A program made the translations under genes and the position numbers. From positions 1 to 33,060 of IMG/VR virus record IMGVR_UViG_3300047551_000463: a stretch of DNA of 33,060 bases. One strand, written 5' to 3'. The stretch comes from a virus. Below the pieces are notes generated by a model. The model was not told where the DNA came from, did not search any database, and saw only the letters and a list, made by a program, of their open reading frames with translations. Below are positions 14,273 through 20,909 of the stretch, one piece after another; position 1 is the first letter of the stretch, and the number at the start of each line of letters is the position of its first letter.

Positions 14273-15595
14273 TTATTTATTGTTATACTTTTCTAAAGCG
14301 TTTTTCTTTTTTAAATTTTGATCCTTTGTCCTAGATGCCCCCATGTATGTCATTGAAAAGTCGTTTTTCATTATCGTTATACATACAGCTTTCCAGTTAG
14401 GGCAATGCCTAAATGGGGTTGCTCCGTCTATTATTATTTCGTCAGGCCATTCTCCTTTAATCTTAATTATTTCATAAATATCATCTTTTTTACAAAGTTT
14501 ACTGATATCGGAAGTATGCTCAATGACTACACCAGCGTCTTTAATTGCCTGAATTACTCTTGGATTCCTTCCGTAGCCTTTTTCTGTCCAAGATTTTTTC
14601 AAGCGACTTAGTGCAGCCTTAAACTTTTTTCCCGTACTTTCTGGAAGCGTTGAAATTAAAAATTCTGCATATTCTTTCCAAGTAAAGTGTGATGGCTTTG
14701 TTATTTTCTTCCACCCCATTGCCGAAGTCCCGCCGTATATACCTCCGAAATTGCATCCGTTTACTCTCCCTACCATTTTACCCCAGCTATTAGGGTCAAT
14801 TACGCGGTATAGCTTTAAGCTATCCTGCCCACATTGATGGAATGGACTGGCTACACGCATTTGATCTATAGTTAGACCAGCCTGATAGTATAAATCATAT
14901 ATCTTATTGTAGTCCCATCCAAACTTTGCGTTGGCTATCCATATGTCTTTTGTTTCCCAATCGTATATAGGGTAGAAGTTGCAGGTTGTATTATTGACCG
15001 TTTTAGTGTAAGATAATCCGTTGTGCATTTCACTCCTATGCTTTGATGTAAATATAGCCTGACGTGACAAACTCTCATCAGCTCTTAGACCTACCATTAC
15101 CGCTGTTGTGCCATATGTTTCTGAGAACCACTCAGCAAACTGAATACGCGCATCAAATCCCTTAGTACCTTTTATGAACTTATACGGGCAATTGTCAATA
15201 TTTACCACACAATCCAAATTTGGCATAGGGCGCACCCAAATGTCTTTTTTGTCCTTGTCCCAAGGAATCCATCTTGGCTCGTACATTGATACCGAACAGG
15301 CGGCTGAATGTGGAAGGCATAGCCAGAATTTACGCGGTATGTCCATTTGTGAAAATACCCTTTCGGCGTATTCGTGTGTGTAAATGTACCCTGCTTCATA
15401 ATCTTGATAGTATAACGCTAACTTGTGAAGTAATCCGTTCTTCTTAGCGTATTCATAGCATAGGTTAAGCATAACGCCAGAATCCTTTCCACATGAAAAA
15501 GCTACCAGAACATTATCGAAATCTCTAAAGGCAACCTTAATTCGCTCTAATGAAGCGTCATAAACATTTTCAGTTCCATACTTTATCATAACCAA
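14273..15595 (-). CDS. IbrA-like PAPS reductase-family protein (DUF3440-like)
   Basis: A 440-aa protein whose N-terminal PP-loop VAFSCGKDSGVMLNL (31-45) binds ATP in the PAPS reductase/ATP-sulfurylase fold. YYQDYEAGYIYTHEYAERVF follows, then the IbrA-type segment ACSVSMYEPRWIPWDKDKKD. The C-terminal third (from about 270) has NGCNFGGIYGGTSAMGWKKI and CPNWKAVCI, consistent with DUF3440. True PAPS reduction seems unlikely in a phage; DndC shares this fold and acts in DNA phosphorothioation. A start at the second Met (residue 3) is equally possible. It overlaps the 89-aa gene by 10 nt. Confidence 0.85.
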   Translation of the reverse strand: MVMIKYGTENVYDASLERIKVAFRDFDNVLVAFSCGKDSGVMLNLCYEYAKKNGLLHKLALYYQDYEAGYIYTHEYAERVFSQMDIPRKFWLCLPHSAACSVSMYEPRWIPWDKDKKDIWVRPMPNLDCVVNIDNCPYKFIKGTKGFDARIQFAEWFSETYGTTAVMVGLRADESLSRQAIFTSKHRSEMHNGLSYTKTVNNTTCNFYPIYDWETKDIWIANAKFGWDYNKIYDLYYQAGLTIDQMRVASPFHQCGQDSLKLYRVIDPNSWGKMVGRVNGCNFGGIYGGTSAMGWKKITKPSHFTWKEYAEFLISTLPESTGKKFKAALSRLKKSWTEKGYGRNPRVIQAIKDAGVVIEHTSDISKLCKKDDIYEIIKIKGEWPDEIIIDGATPFRHCPNWKAVCITIMKNDFSMTYMGASRTKDQNLKKKNALEKYNNK

Positions 15596-15855
15596 AGTTT
15601 TAATTGTTTTCCTTCTATAGGTCTTGCGTATATTTCAGCCCGTTTAATTTCCTGATAAATCTTGCATTTCTTACGCTGAACTCCTAATATTTCTAAGTTA
15701 TTCGGATTCTTCATTAATGCTAAACATATAAGCCTATAGCTCGGAACTAATCCTGATCGTTCAAGTTCGTTGGGGGCTTCATCTGGAATTCCATCTGAAT
15801 ACCCTCTTCCTTCCCATTTGCTAATGTACTTTGTAATTTCATCTTTTGCTCCCAT
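15586..15855 (-). CDS. IbrA-associated small protein, 89 aa
   Basis: An 89-aa protein with ITKYISKWEGRGYSDGIPDE, APNELERSGLVPSYRLIC and KIYQEIKRAEIYARPI. I recall this WE.RGY..GIPDEAP...PSYR.IC pattern from small proteins next to PAPS reductase-like genes on phages and plasmids, and here it sits directly before the IbrA-like gene with a 10-nt overlap. It probably works in the same pathway or complex. No catalytic residues stand out. Its start lies 109 nt inside the preceding gene. Confidence 0.7.
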   Translation of the reverse strand: MGAKDEITKYISKWEGRGYSDGIPDEAPNELERSGLVPSYRLICLALMKNPNNLEILGVQRKKCKIYQEIKRAEIYARPIEGKQLKLWL

Positions 15856-16199
15856 TCTTTTATTATTTTTTTTGCTACATTATCAGACCTTCTCTGGGTC
15901 TTCTCATTTAAAAACTTCCAACAATACATAGTCGCTTTACTTGGAACTCCACCGTAATAACAACAGGCAGCCTGACCTAACCACGCAACTCTATTCATAG
16001 ATAAATTACTTAGATTTTGTTCACACGATATAGGCCAGTAAGCTATTATTAAGCGCATCCATTTCTCTGTAATCTTTTCAGAAGAAAATACATACCTGAC
16101 GCTCTGCATTAAATCATTTATCTCGCCTTGACTGTATTCCGAAAAGAATCCATGTTTATAGCATTCCCATTTTTCATAATGGTGAAATATTCTTTCCAT
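15747..16199 (-). CDS. Phage protein of IbrA/IbrB neighbourhood, 150 aa
   Basis: The frame is open from 16229, but Met at 16199 (MERIFHHYEKWECYKHGFF) is preferred as it begins at the conserved-looking core and shortens the overlap with the upstream gene to 26 nt. Motifs include W.RLIIAYWPISCEQNLSN, then NRVAWLGQAACCYYGG and TMYCWKFLNEKTQ. I recall this pattern from proteins accompanying PAPS reductase/ParB cassettes. The last 36 codons overlap the 89-aa gene, a long overlap for this genome. Function unknown. Confidence 0.65.
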   Translation of the reverse strand: MERIFHHYEKWECYKHGFFSEYSQGEINDLMQSVRYVFSSEKITEKWMRLIIAYWPISCEQNLSNLSMNRVAWLGQAACCYYGGVPSKATMYCWKFLNEKTQRRSDNVAKKIIKEWEQKMKLQSTLANGKEEGIQMEFQMKPPTNLNDQD

Positions 16200-16389
16200 G
16201 TTTTTTCGCTTTTGTAAAATCTCCTTCATCTATTCCGTGCCAGATTACTTCTATGTGATTGTACGGTCTTACGTGGTCGTCTTTCCATCGTTGCAGTTTG
16301 GCTTTCTTTTCGTCTTCAGATTCGTAGCTAAACACGGAGAAAGACCAACGGTGGTTTAGTTTGAAGACTATTTTATACCAAGTTTTCAT
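16174..16389 (-). CDS. Small protein, 71 aa
   Basis: A 71-aa soluble basic protein rich in Lys, His and aromatics (MKTWYKIVFKLNHRWSFSV; VRPYNHIEVIWHGIDEG). It overlaps the HNH gene by 4 nt (ATGA type) and the next gene by 26 nt. Not recognised; possibly a single alpha/beta domain. Confidence 0.6.
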   Translation of the reverse strand: MKTWYKIVFKLNHRWSFSVFSYESEDEKKAKLQRWKDDHVRPYNHIEVIWHGIDEGDFTKAKKHGKNISPL

Positions 16390-16868
16390 AGTCCGTGTTT
16401 TTTAAAAAAATTGTCGCTAACTCTTTTTGATACCCATTCCTTTGTTGATCTGTTTAATTTATGACCGAAATGATTTGTTGTTAGATTTAATTCTTCTCTA
16501 ACCATACTCTTAATATCTTCCATTTCTTCTTTTGTAAGGTAGAATAAAGACCTATTTTCAGCAATCCAATCCCACATTAAATATTTATCTGCAACATTTG
16601 GAGCTTCTTGGTGACAAAAAGAACACAACAAAACAAAATTACTTGGATGATTCGACCCTCCTAAAGAATGTGGTATTATATGACATCTCTCCTGTTTACA
16701 CTCAATCGCACAACACCAACATCTATCAATCCAATCAGCTTCATCAGCCCCCATTCTACATTCATTTGCCTCTATTTCATTTTGATTAGCTGACCAATAT
16801 TCTACTATCTCAAATCTTGTAGGCGGTTTTTCTCTTTTCATAGCTTTAAAAACACGGTTAACCTCCAC
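16386..16868 (-). CDS. HNH endonuclease
   Basis: A 160-aa protein with the HNH core CWCCAIECKQERCHIIPHSL (50-69), then GGSNHPSNFVLLCSFCHQ (70-87). Zinc-ligand candidates are C50/C53 and C82/C85; the His metal/catalytic residues are H63 and H67, and Asn77 is the N of HNH. It cuts DNA in a metal-dependent way. It lies between the SSB-tail gene and small early genes, far from terminase, so a recombination or free-standing homing role is more likely than packaging. The N-terminal ~45 residues lack a recognisable domain. Confidence 0.82.
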   Translation of the reverse strand: MEVNRVFKAMKREKPPTRFEIVEYWSANQNEIEANECRMGADEADWIDRCWCCAIECKQERCHIIPHSLGGSNHPSNFVLLCSFCHQEAPNVADKYLMWDWIAENRSLFYLTKEEMEDIKSMVREELNLTTNHFGHKLNRSTKEWVSKRVSDNFFKKHGL

Positions 16869-16884
16869 CGTAAGGTTTGGTTAG

Positions 16885-17133
16885 TTAAAAAGGAAGGTCA
16901 CTCTCAGGTTTAGTTTCCGTCTTTTGCTCAGGCTTCCACGTGTCGATAGTTACCGCTACGTCTTTGCCGTACTGATCCGCTTCTTTCTTATCCGAAACAT
17001 TCAGCTTAATGTACTTCTTACCGTTGTACTCAAAGATGTGTTCTTGCGGTAGGTCACTTAAACACACGGTTACTGCTCTCAGGTTGTCGAATTTCTTTCG
17101 TCCGTTTCCTGCATAAATTTTCTGTTCACTCAT
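16885..17133 (-). CDS. Small protein with SSB-like acidic C-terminal tail
   Basis: An 82-aa protein, KIYAGNGRKKFDNLRAVTVC to VAVTIDTWKPEQ, beta-rich and OB-fold sized, then a Lys/Thr/Glu/Pro linker ending in SDLPF. The terminal acidic-DLPF resembles the DDDIPF tip through which bacterial SSB recruits partners. Surrounded by ERF, exonuclease and NinG genes, it is plausibly a small ssDNA-binding protein of the recombination module. Evidence is motif and context only; homology to known SSB is not evident. Confidence 0.6.
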   Translation of the reverse strand: MSEQKIYAGNGRKKFDNLRAVTVCLSDLPQEHIFEYNGKKYIKLNVSDKKEADQYGKDVAVTIDTWKPEQKTETKPESDLPF

Positions 17134-17191
17134 TTTTATTTGATTTGTGACGTTTTCTTACGTCTGGTTAATACTTACTATTACTTAGTGG

Positions 17192-17410
17192 TTAATCGTT
17201 GCTTAAATCGATTCTATCACCTAATTCTGATAGGTATAAGTCTATTACTCTTTTAGTCTTTTCTAAGTCAGAATGAAATTGACCTTTTTTTCGGCATCTT
17301 ACTATTCGTTTTATTATATCGAATTCATAAGAATTAAGTCCGTGTACTTCTGCAAAGTAATAAAGGCTTCCGTGTGTGTTGTCGTAGTGACCGTCTATTT
17401 TACAACTCAT
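17192..17410 (-). CDS. DUF3310-like small protein, 72 aa
   Basis: The product reads HYDNTHGSLYYFAEVHGLNS, FDIIKRIVRCRKKGQFHSDL and EKTKRVIDLYL. The HYdn...iKyi.R..KK....DL.Ka..Yi arrangement resembles DUF3310 (SaV-like) phage proteins, sometimes annotated as nucleotide kinase-like without proof. It overlaps the exonuclease gene by 4 nt. The assignment is from pattern memory and should be treated as tentative. Confidence 0.5.
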   Translation of the reverse strand: MSCKIDGHYDNTHGSLYYFAEVHGLNSYEFDIIKRIVRCRKKGQFHSDLEKTKRVIDLYLSELGDRIDLSND

Positions 17411-18078
17411 ATCCTTTCAATTATTTGTTGATAATACTTTCTTACTTCTCCTACTTTTTCGTAGATTGAGTTAATTACTTGTTCGTCTTTTTCTACGAGA
17501 TACGCCTTAACTCTTTTCTGTTCTGGTATGTGGCTAAATTCGTGTTGCTGTCGCACTTCATTCTCGGTAGCTTCAGAAACTTCTAGTTCCTTCTTTGCCC
17601 AACTTGCTCTGCGGATTTCGTCTTGAACGATGTCTAAAGGAGTGTCAATTAGGCAATATGAAACGATCGCACTTTGTTTACCCGTTAACGCCATATATCC
17701 CTGCATTTGCCACCAGTAATCCTTGTTAGGTAGTTCTTCCTCAAACCAAGGGAACGTTGACCCATCCCAAGACGATTTAACGTCTACGATTAAAGTGTCT
17801 GTTATTACGTCAGGAGTACCACAGATGAATTCGTTTTTAAAATACTTATCGTTTTTCACTACGAATCCAAGTTCTAAAACACGGTCACAAAGTTGGATAG
17901 CCTCATCTTCTACAATTAACCCTTTGTCAATGTAGCGTGAGTTAATCGTTTTCTTTATCCCGTATTTGTGTTCCAAAGCAAGTTCCTGAATATAGGTCTT
18001 TGCCGTTTGAGATAAGACCTCCCCCTTAGTGCGGGGGCTAGTCATTATCTTACCTATTGATGAACAACGAATTTTCAC
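17407..18078 (-). CDS. YqaJ-like (PD-(D/E)XK) recombination exonuclease
   Basis: A 223-aa protein with the nuclease core: Glu57/59 (GLIVEDEAIQL), GTPDVITDTLIVDVKSS (87-103, catalytic D90, D99 and K101) and the QMQGYMALTGK helix (124-134). This is the lambda exonuclease/YqaJ arrangement that resects DNA ends 5'-3' and feeds an annealing protein. Directly upstream, joined by an ATGA overlap, is an ERF gene, completing a two-component single-strand annealing recombination system. It probably functions in replication and repair of concatemers. Confidence 0.87.
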   Translation of the reverse strand: MKIRCSSIGKIMTSPRTKGEVLSQTAKTYIQELALEHKYGIKKTINSRYIDKGLIVEDEAIQLCDRVLELGFVVKNDKYFKNEFICGTPDVITDTLIVDVKSSWDGSTFPWFEEELPNKDYWWQMQGYMALTGKQSAIVSYCLIDTPLDIVQDEIRRASWAKKELEVSEATENEVRQQHEFSHIPEQKRVKAYLVEKDEQVINSIYEKVGEVRKYYQQIIERI

Positions 18079-18650
18079 AACAACATCAACGCTTTAGTTT
18101 GTAACTCCGTTAATTCGTAACCGCTTAACGCTTTCTTAAAAGCCTCTGATGTCATTTCGCCTTTTTCTACTTTGGTAAGTCCAGCTTCAAAACGATCTTG
18201 TGAGATAGTTGGTTTCTGTGTTTTGATAGTCGCACTCGCCGTGTTTGCGTCGTCGTCTTCAGCTTGTAGGCTTAGAAGTGATTGCAAAGTATAACGTCTA
18301 AAGTAAGTAACGGCTGAACCGACTTTCTGCGGGTCTGTAATCTGTGGAAGTTCCATCCAACTCTCCAATGTATGCCCTGTTTCGGCATCAATAATCTCAC
18401 TATAAACGCGACCAAATTTAACAGGCTGCATAAGGATTAGATTATACTTCAATAACACAGGCTCAACCGCTTCAATGATCGCGTTAATGTCGGCGTAGTT
18501 GTTTTTAAAGTGAGGGTTCTTAGCGTTCTTCTTTACCGCTTCGATTTCCTGTTTAGCTTTCCATAGCTTAAACCAAATAGTCTGTGGCTCTGGAATACAA
18601 TCCTCAAACTTTTCGTTTAGTTGAGGGTAGCTTTTTTCTTCTTTTTTCAT
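18075..18650 (-). CDS. erf: ERF-family single-strand annealing protein
   Basis: A 191-aa protein with FKNNYADINAIIEAVEPVLL, then NLILMQPVKF, SAVTYFRRYTLQSLLSL and a QAEDDDANTAS acidic turn. The YADI...I.EAV.PVL...L and YFRRYTL motifs are the ERF signature (P22 Erf group). Length and C-terminal Lys/Glu-rich helix fit. It coats ssDNA produced by the adjacent exonuclease and anneals complementary strands. A -7-like box precedes the gene. Confidence 0.92.
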   Translation of the reverse strand: MKKEEKSYPQLNEKFEDCIPEPQTIWFKLWKAKQEIEAVKKNAKNPHFKNNYADINAIIEAVEPVLLKYNLILMQPVKFGRVYSEIIDAETGHTLESWMELPQITDPQKVGSAVTYFRRYTLQSLLSLQAEDDDANTASATIKTQKPTISQDRFEAGLTKVEKGEMTSEAFKKALSGYELTELQTKALMLL

Positions 18651-18673
18651 ATTACTTTGTTTTTAAGTGTTTG

Positions 18674-18706
18674 CAAATATAGGTAATTATTCACATCCTT
18701 TTACAA
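18674..18706 (-). promoter_or_regulatory. Putative Bacteroidota promoter upstream of erf
   Basis: On the minus strand TATATTTG (18681-18674) matches the TAnnTTTG -7 consensus. A TTG (18706-18704) lies 22 nt further upstream in the -33 position, slightly long and shorter than the ideal TTTG. It sits at the 3' end of the DnaA-like gene, leaving a leader of about 15-20 nt before the erf ATG. It could boost recombination genes relative to the upstream operon. Confidence 0.45.
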
Positions 18707-19094
18707 TCTCGGCTTTAATTTTTTTTAGTTCCCGCATACTGGTAACGCCTAAGATTCTAAATTCTAACGGGCTAAACTTCTTTACTTTCGCCTCTTCTAG
18801 TTCTCCGACCTTTTGGTAATCTACTAACTTAGATAGATCAGATTGCATAAAGTATTCTATTGCCCTGAAGTCTTCATACATCTTTTGAGCATCGTATGTT
18901 TTAAGGTTATGAATTACGCTTGAATGGTCTAAGTTAAAAAGCTTTCCCGTTTCAGCCAGAGTAAGTCCGTGTTTGCGTAGAAAGTTCATAAAGATTGCCC
19001 GTCTAAAAACCGTGTTACGTGTTCTGTCTTTTCGGTCTAGCCCTAGTTGGCTAATTAGTTCCTTCGTCTGTTCTAGTTTAATTAAATCAGTCAT
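18687..19094 (-). CDS. DnaA domain IV-like DNA-binding protein, 135 aa
   Basis: The frame is open from 19127 but Met at 19094 (MTDLIKLEQTKELI) is preferred, leaving an 8-nt overlap with the upstream gene. Residues 26-66 read RNTVFRRAIFMNFLRKHGLT followed by LAETGKLFNLDHSSVIHNLK. This matches the DnaA C-terminal domain (basic helix, helix-turn-helix, and the DHS.V box that reads DnaA boxes). The AAA+ ATPase domain is absent. The protein could bind the host origin boxes or a phage origin, or regulate transcription. The C-terminal half is helical and Lys/Glu-rich. Confidence 0.78.
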   Translation of the reverse strand: MTDLIKLEQTKELISQLGLDRKDRTRNTVFRRAIFMNFLRKHGLTLAETGKLFNLDHSSVIHNLKTYDAQKMYEDFRAIEYFMQSDLSKLVDYQKVGELEEAKVKKFSPLEFRILGVTSMRELKKIKAEIVKGCE

Positions 19095-19380
19095 TGTCTT
19101 CTGTTTTTTTAAATGATATACTAACATTTCCGTTCTTTATTGTTAAAACAATATCCTCAATGTTTTGGTCAACCCATTGTCTAAACGCCTGTTGAATATC
19201 CATTTGTTGTTGCATCTCTTCGGATGTTGCACCTTCTAGTAAAAGGCGGTCTAGGTTTCTAATAAAGTTAATTACTCCGTTTGCTTCTCTTTTGATTGCT
19301 CCTTTGAACGGACACTCTTCTAAGTAGTCGGCTAAGACTGGAAGTAGTGAAGTGCTTACTAATAGTTCTTTCTCTTTCAT
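19087..19380 (-). CDS. Hypothetical helical protein, 97 aa
   Basis: An acidic 97-aa protein (MKEKELLVSTSLLPVLADYL; EEMQQQMDIQQAFRQW; NGNVSISFKKTEDND) with helical N-terminal two thirds and a short beta C-terminus. Its end overlaps the DnaA-like gene by 8 nt. Not recognised. As an early gene, it may be a regulator or host-takeover factor; nothing in the sequence decides. Confidence 0.55.
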   Translation of the reverse strand: MKEKELLVSTSLLPVLADYLEECPFKGAIKREANGVINFIRNLDRLLLEGATSEEMQQQMDIQQAFRQWVDQNIEDIVLTIKNGNVSISFKKTEDND

Positions 19381-19399
19381 TCTATCGTGTTTTTATAAT

Positions 19400-19831
19400 T
19401 TATTGGTTTAGCTTCTCAAGTATCGAATCCACTTGGCTTGAATTAAGGTAGAAGAAAGAACCCGATCTATATACTTGAACAGTCCAAGATGCTTTCATTA
19501 TTGACCATGTGTAACCGTTTAATTCAATAACTACCTTATTGCCGTTATCACCTGAGGAAACCTTTTTTAAGATTTCAAAAAACTGAACAGCCGTTTCTTT
19601 ATCTCCTAAGTTTATATAGTTAACATCTGTAATGTGTGTGTATTCCATGTTTTTGTAATAGAAAGCATAAGCTGTATCTAAATTAACCTCAAGCATTGTT
19701 AAGTTCGGCAAATTTGATATTTTGCTTGGTTGCCATACCGTTTCGCTTTTTGGCTCTGCTTTGATTGTGATTTGTGCATTCATTGAAAACGTTAAGAATG
19801 CTGTTGCGATTGTTACGATTGTTCTTTTCAT
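19400..19831 (-). CDS. Secreted protein with Sec signal peptide, 143 aa
   Basis: The N-terminus MKRTIVTIATAFLTFSMNAQ is a textbook Bacteroidota signal peptide: basic, hydrophobic, and cleavable after NAQ. The mature part (about 123 aa) has Lys/Thr-rich beta character, with ELNGYTWSIMKASWTVQVYR and FFYLNSSQVDSILEKL near the end. No catalytic motif or lipobox. It is a periplasmic or exported phage product inside the early operon, so it may alter the host envelope or block superinfection; this is inferred from location alone. Confidence 0.6.
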   Translation of the reverse strand: MKRTIVTIATAFLTFSMNAQITIKAEPKSETVWQPSKISNLPNLTMLEVNLDTAYAFYYKNMEYTHITDVNYINLGDKETAVQFFEILKKVSSGDNGNKVVIELNGYTWSIMKASWTVQVYRSGSFFYLNSSQVDSILEKLNQ

Positions 19832-19851
19832 TTTTATTTGGTTTTTATTTG

Positions 19852-20034
19852 TTACTTATTTTCGATTAGCCCGTAAAATTCTCCTGTTCCGTTAGGGCTT
19901 AGTATCGGTTTTCCGTTGTTGCCTTTCTCCCAATTAGGGTAAACTGTCTTTGCGATTTTAGGAGTGTAAGTATTCTTTTCCCATCCAGTTGGCTGAACTC
20001 CTTTATTCAACCATTTCTTAATTAGCTTTTCCAT
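19852..20034 (-). CDS. Small protein, 60 aa
   Basis: A 60-aa basic protein, MEKLIKKWLNKGVQPTGWEK at the start and GTGEFYGLIENK at the end, rich in Lys, Gly and Trp. Its start overlaps the end of the preceding gene by 17 nt. Not recognised. Composition fits a compact soluble domain. Confidence 0.55.
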   Translation of the reverse strand: MEKLIKKWLNKGVQPTGWEKNTYTPKIAKTVYPNWEKGNNGKPILSPNGTGEFYGLIENK

Positions 20035-20257
20035 GTTCTACTATTTTATTGATCGTTTTAAAATAAGATTCCTTTAACCGTTTAATTGCTCTGTCGCAAA
20101 TGTCAATATCGTGTTCGTATTTCTCTAGCCAAGTACGACTACTAAAGTGACACCATTGGCGGTAATTTTTGTAAAGACGGTCTTTGCGGTCTTTCTCTTC
20201 CTGAATCAGCCCAAGTAATGCTGTGGCTGTTTCGTGTAGTTGCTTTACTTCTTTCAT
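20018..20257 (-). CDS. Small helical protein, 79 aa
   Basis: The frame is open to 20353, but Met at 20257 (MKEVKQLHETATALLGLIQE) begins a sensible helical protein while the upstream segment is poor in composition; that start is used here. The rest is basic and aromatic (RLYKNYRQWCHFSSRTWLEK), with IDICDRAIKRLKESYF near the end. Not recognised; helical bundle likely. Confidence 0.58.
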   Translation of the reverse strand: MKEVKQLHETATALLGLIQEEKDRKDRLYKNYRQWCHFSSRTWLEKYEHDIDICDRAIKRLKESYFKTINKIVEHGKAN

Positions 20258-20303
20258 AGTTTTTAAATTAATGTGCGTTAACCGAGTCGCACCCCTCGTT
20301 GTT

Positions 20304-20564
20304 TTAAGAAATATATTTTGAAACAAATGATTGATACTTATTAATGAATTCAATAATTGTTTTTTCAGATTTACTTTTTTTCATTTTATCAGCTTCAGAC
20401 CATCCAAAATGATTGCCAATTTCACTACAAATTGCTTGTAATTTCATTGAAGCATTATTTTCAAAGATTACAAAAACGCTTGTTTCAATTTTTTGACTTG
20501 TACAATTACGCCCAATTGTGTAAGTTTTCAACTCTTTTCTGTTTTCAATTTTAATTGCTTTCAT
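20304..20564 (-). CDS. First gene of early operon, 86 aa
   Basis: The frame is open to 20624 but the start at 20564 (MKAIKIENRKELKTYTIGRN) is preferred, because a consensus promoter at 20595-20625 would initiate transcription between the two candidate starts. The product has NCTSQKIETSVFVIFENNAS and a Lys-rich C-terminus (SKSEKTIIEFINKYQSF). AAAGAG just before the ATG may serve as a weak ribosome site. Not recognised. Position next to the inverted-repeat region suggests a very early protein. Confidence 0.6.
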   Translation of the reverse strand: MKAIKIENRKELKTYTIGRNCTSQKIETSVFVIFENNASMKLQAICSEIGNHFGWSEADKMKKSKSEKTIIEFINKYQSFVSKYIS

Positions 20565-20594
20565 CTCTTTTCTGTTTTTGTTAATTGATATATG

Positions 20595-20625
20595 CAAATA
20601 TACATACTTGTGAATAACTACCAAA
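20595..20625 (-). promoter_or_regulatory. Consensus Bacteroidota promoter of early operon
   Basis: Minus-strand TTTG (20625-20622), then 19 nt, then TATATTTG (20602-20595) matches the Bacteroidota sigma-ABfr consensus (TTTG, about 19-21 nt, TAnnTTTG). Predicted transcription start is near 20588, 24 nt before the ATG at 20564. This is the strongest promoter sequence I see in the window and lies just downstream of the palindrome cluster. Confidence 0.75.
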
Positions 20626-20698
20626 CATTTTCAACATTTTTTTTAAATTATTTTTGATTTGCCTGATTTTACTGAGGTTTCAATTATATGTTTTTGCG

Positions 20699-20788
20699 TA
20701 TAAAAGTGCATTATATTATACTTTTATATGTAATCACGTATAAAATGATCACTATTTTATACATAAAGTGCAGTATAGTGTACTTTTA
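20699..20788. repeat. Cluster of three AT-rich inverted repeats (operator or origin)
   Basis: IR1: TATAAAAGT (20699-20707) and ACTTTTATA (20720-20728), 9/9 complementary, 12-nt loop. IR2: GTATAAAAT (20738-20746) and ATTTTATAC (20754-20762), 9/9, 7-nt loop. IR3: AAAGTGCA (20765-20772) and TGTACTTT (20779-20786), 7/8. IR1 and IR3 are also direct copies: 25-nt blocks starting at 20702 and 20764 differ at only 4 positions, 62 bp apart. The cluster lies between the exonuclease terminator and the early promoter, so it could hold operator sites or a replication origin. No gene fits here. Confidence 0.7.
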
Positions 20789-20834
20789 AAGGTAAAGCCT
20801 TAAATAAGATGTAAGAAATTAAGGGTATAGAATG

Positions 20835-20860
20835 AAAAAAGCCCCCATTTCTGAGGGCTT
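20835..20860 (-). terminator. Rho-independent terminator after exonuclease gene
   Basis: Minus strand: AAGCCC (20860-20855), an approximately 9-nt loop, GGGCTT at the other arm, then TTTTTT (20840-20835). The stem-plus-T-run sits about 50 nt downstream of the exonuclease stop at 20910, separating the right-hand virion/lysis/exonuclease transcript from the early operon. Confidence 0.75.
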
Positions 20861-20909
20861 AACCTAACCTATGAAAAAGAACAAAAAAGCTTAGTGTAAA
20901 GATAGGTAA

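Noticed and set aside
20018-20353. Upstream start at 20353 for the 79-aa gene (111 aa version)
   Set aside because: The extra 32 residues overlap the preceding gene and have poor composition; Met at 20257 starts a coherent helix.
20304-20624. Upstream start at 20624 for the first early gene (106 aa)
   Set aside because: A consensus promoter lies between 20595 and 20625, so transcription would begin downstream of that start.
20641-20909. Possible gene in the 20641-20909 gap
   Set aside because: No convincing frame on either strand; content is a palindrome cluster and a terminator.
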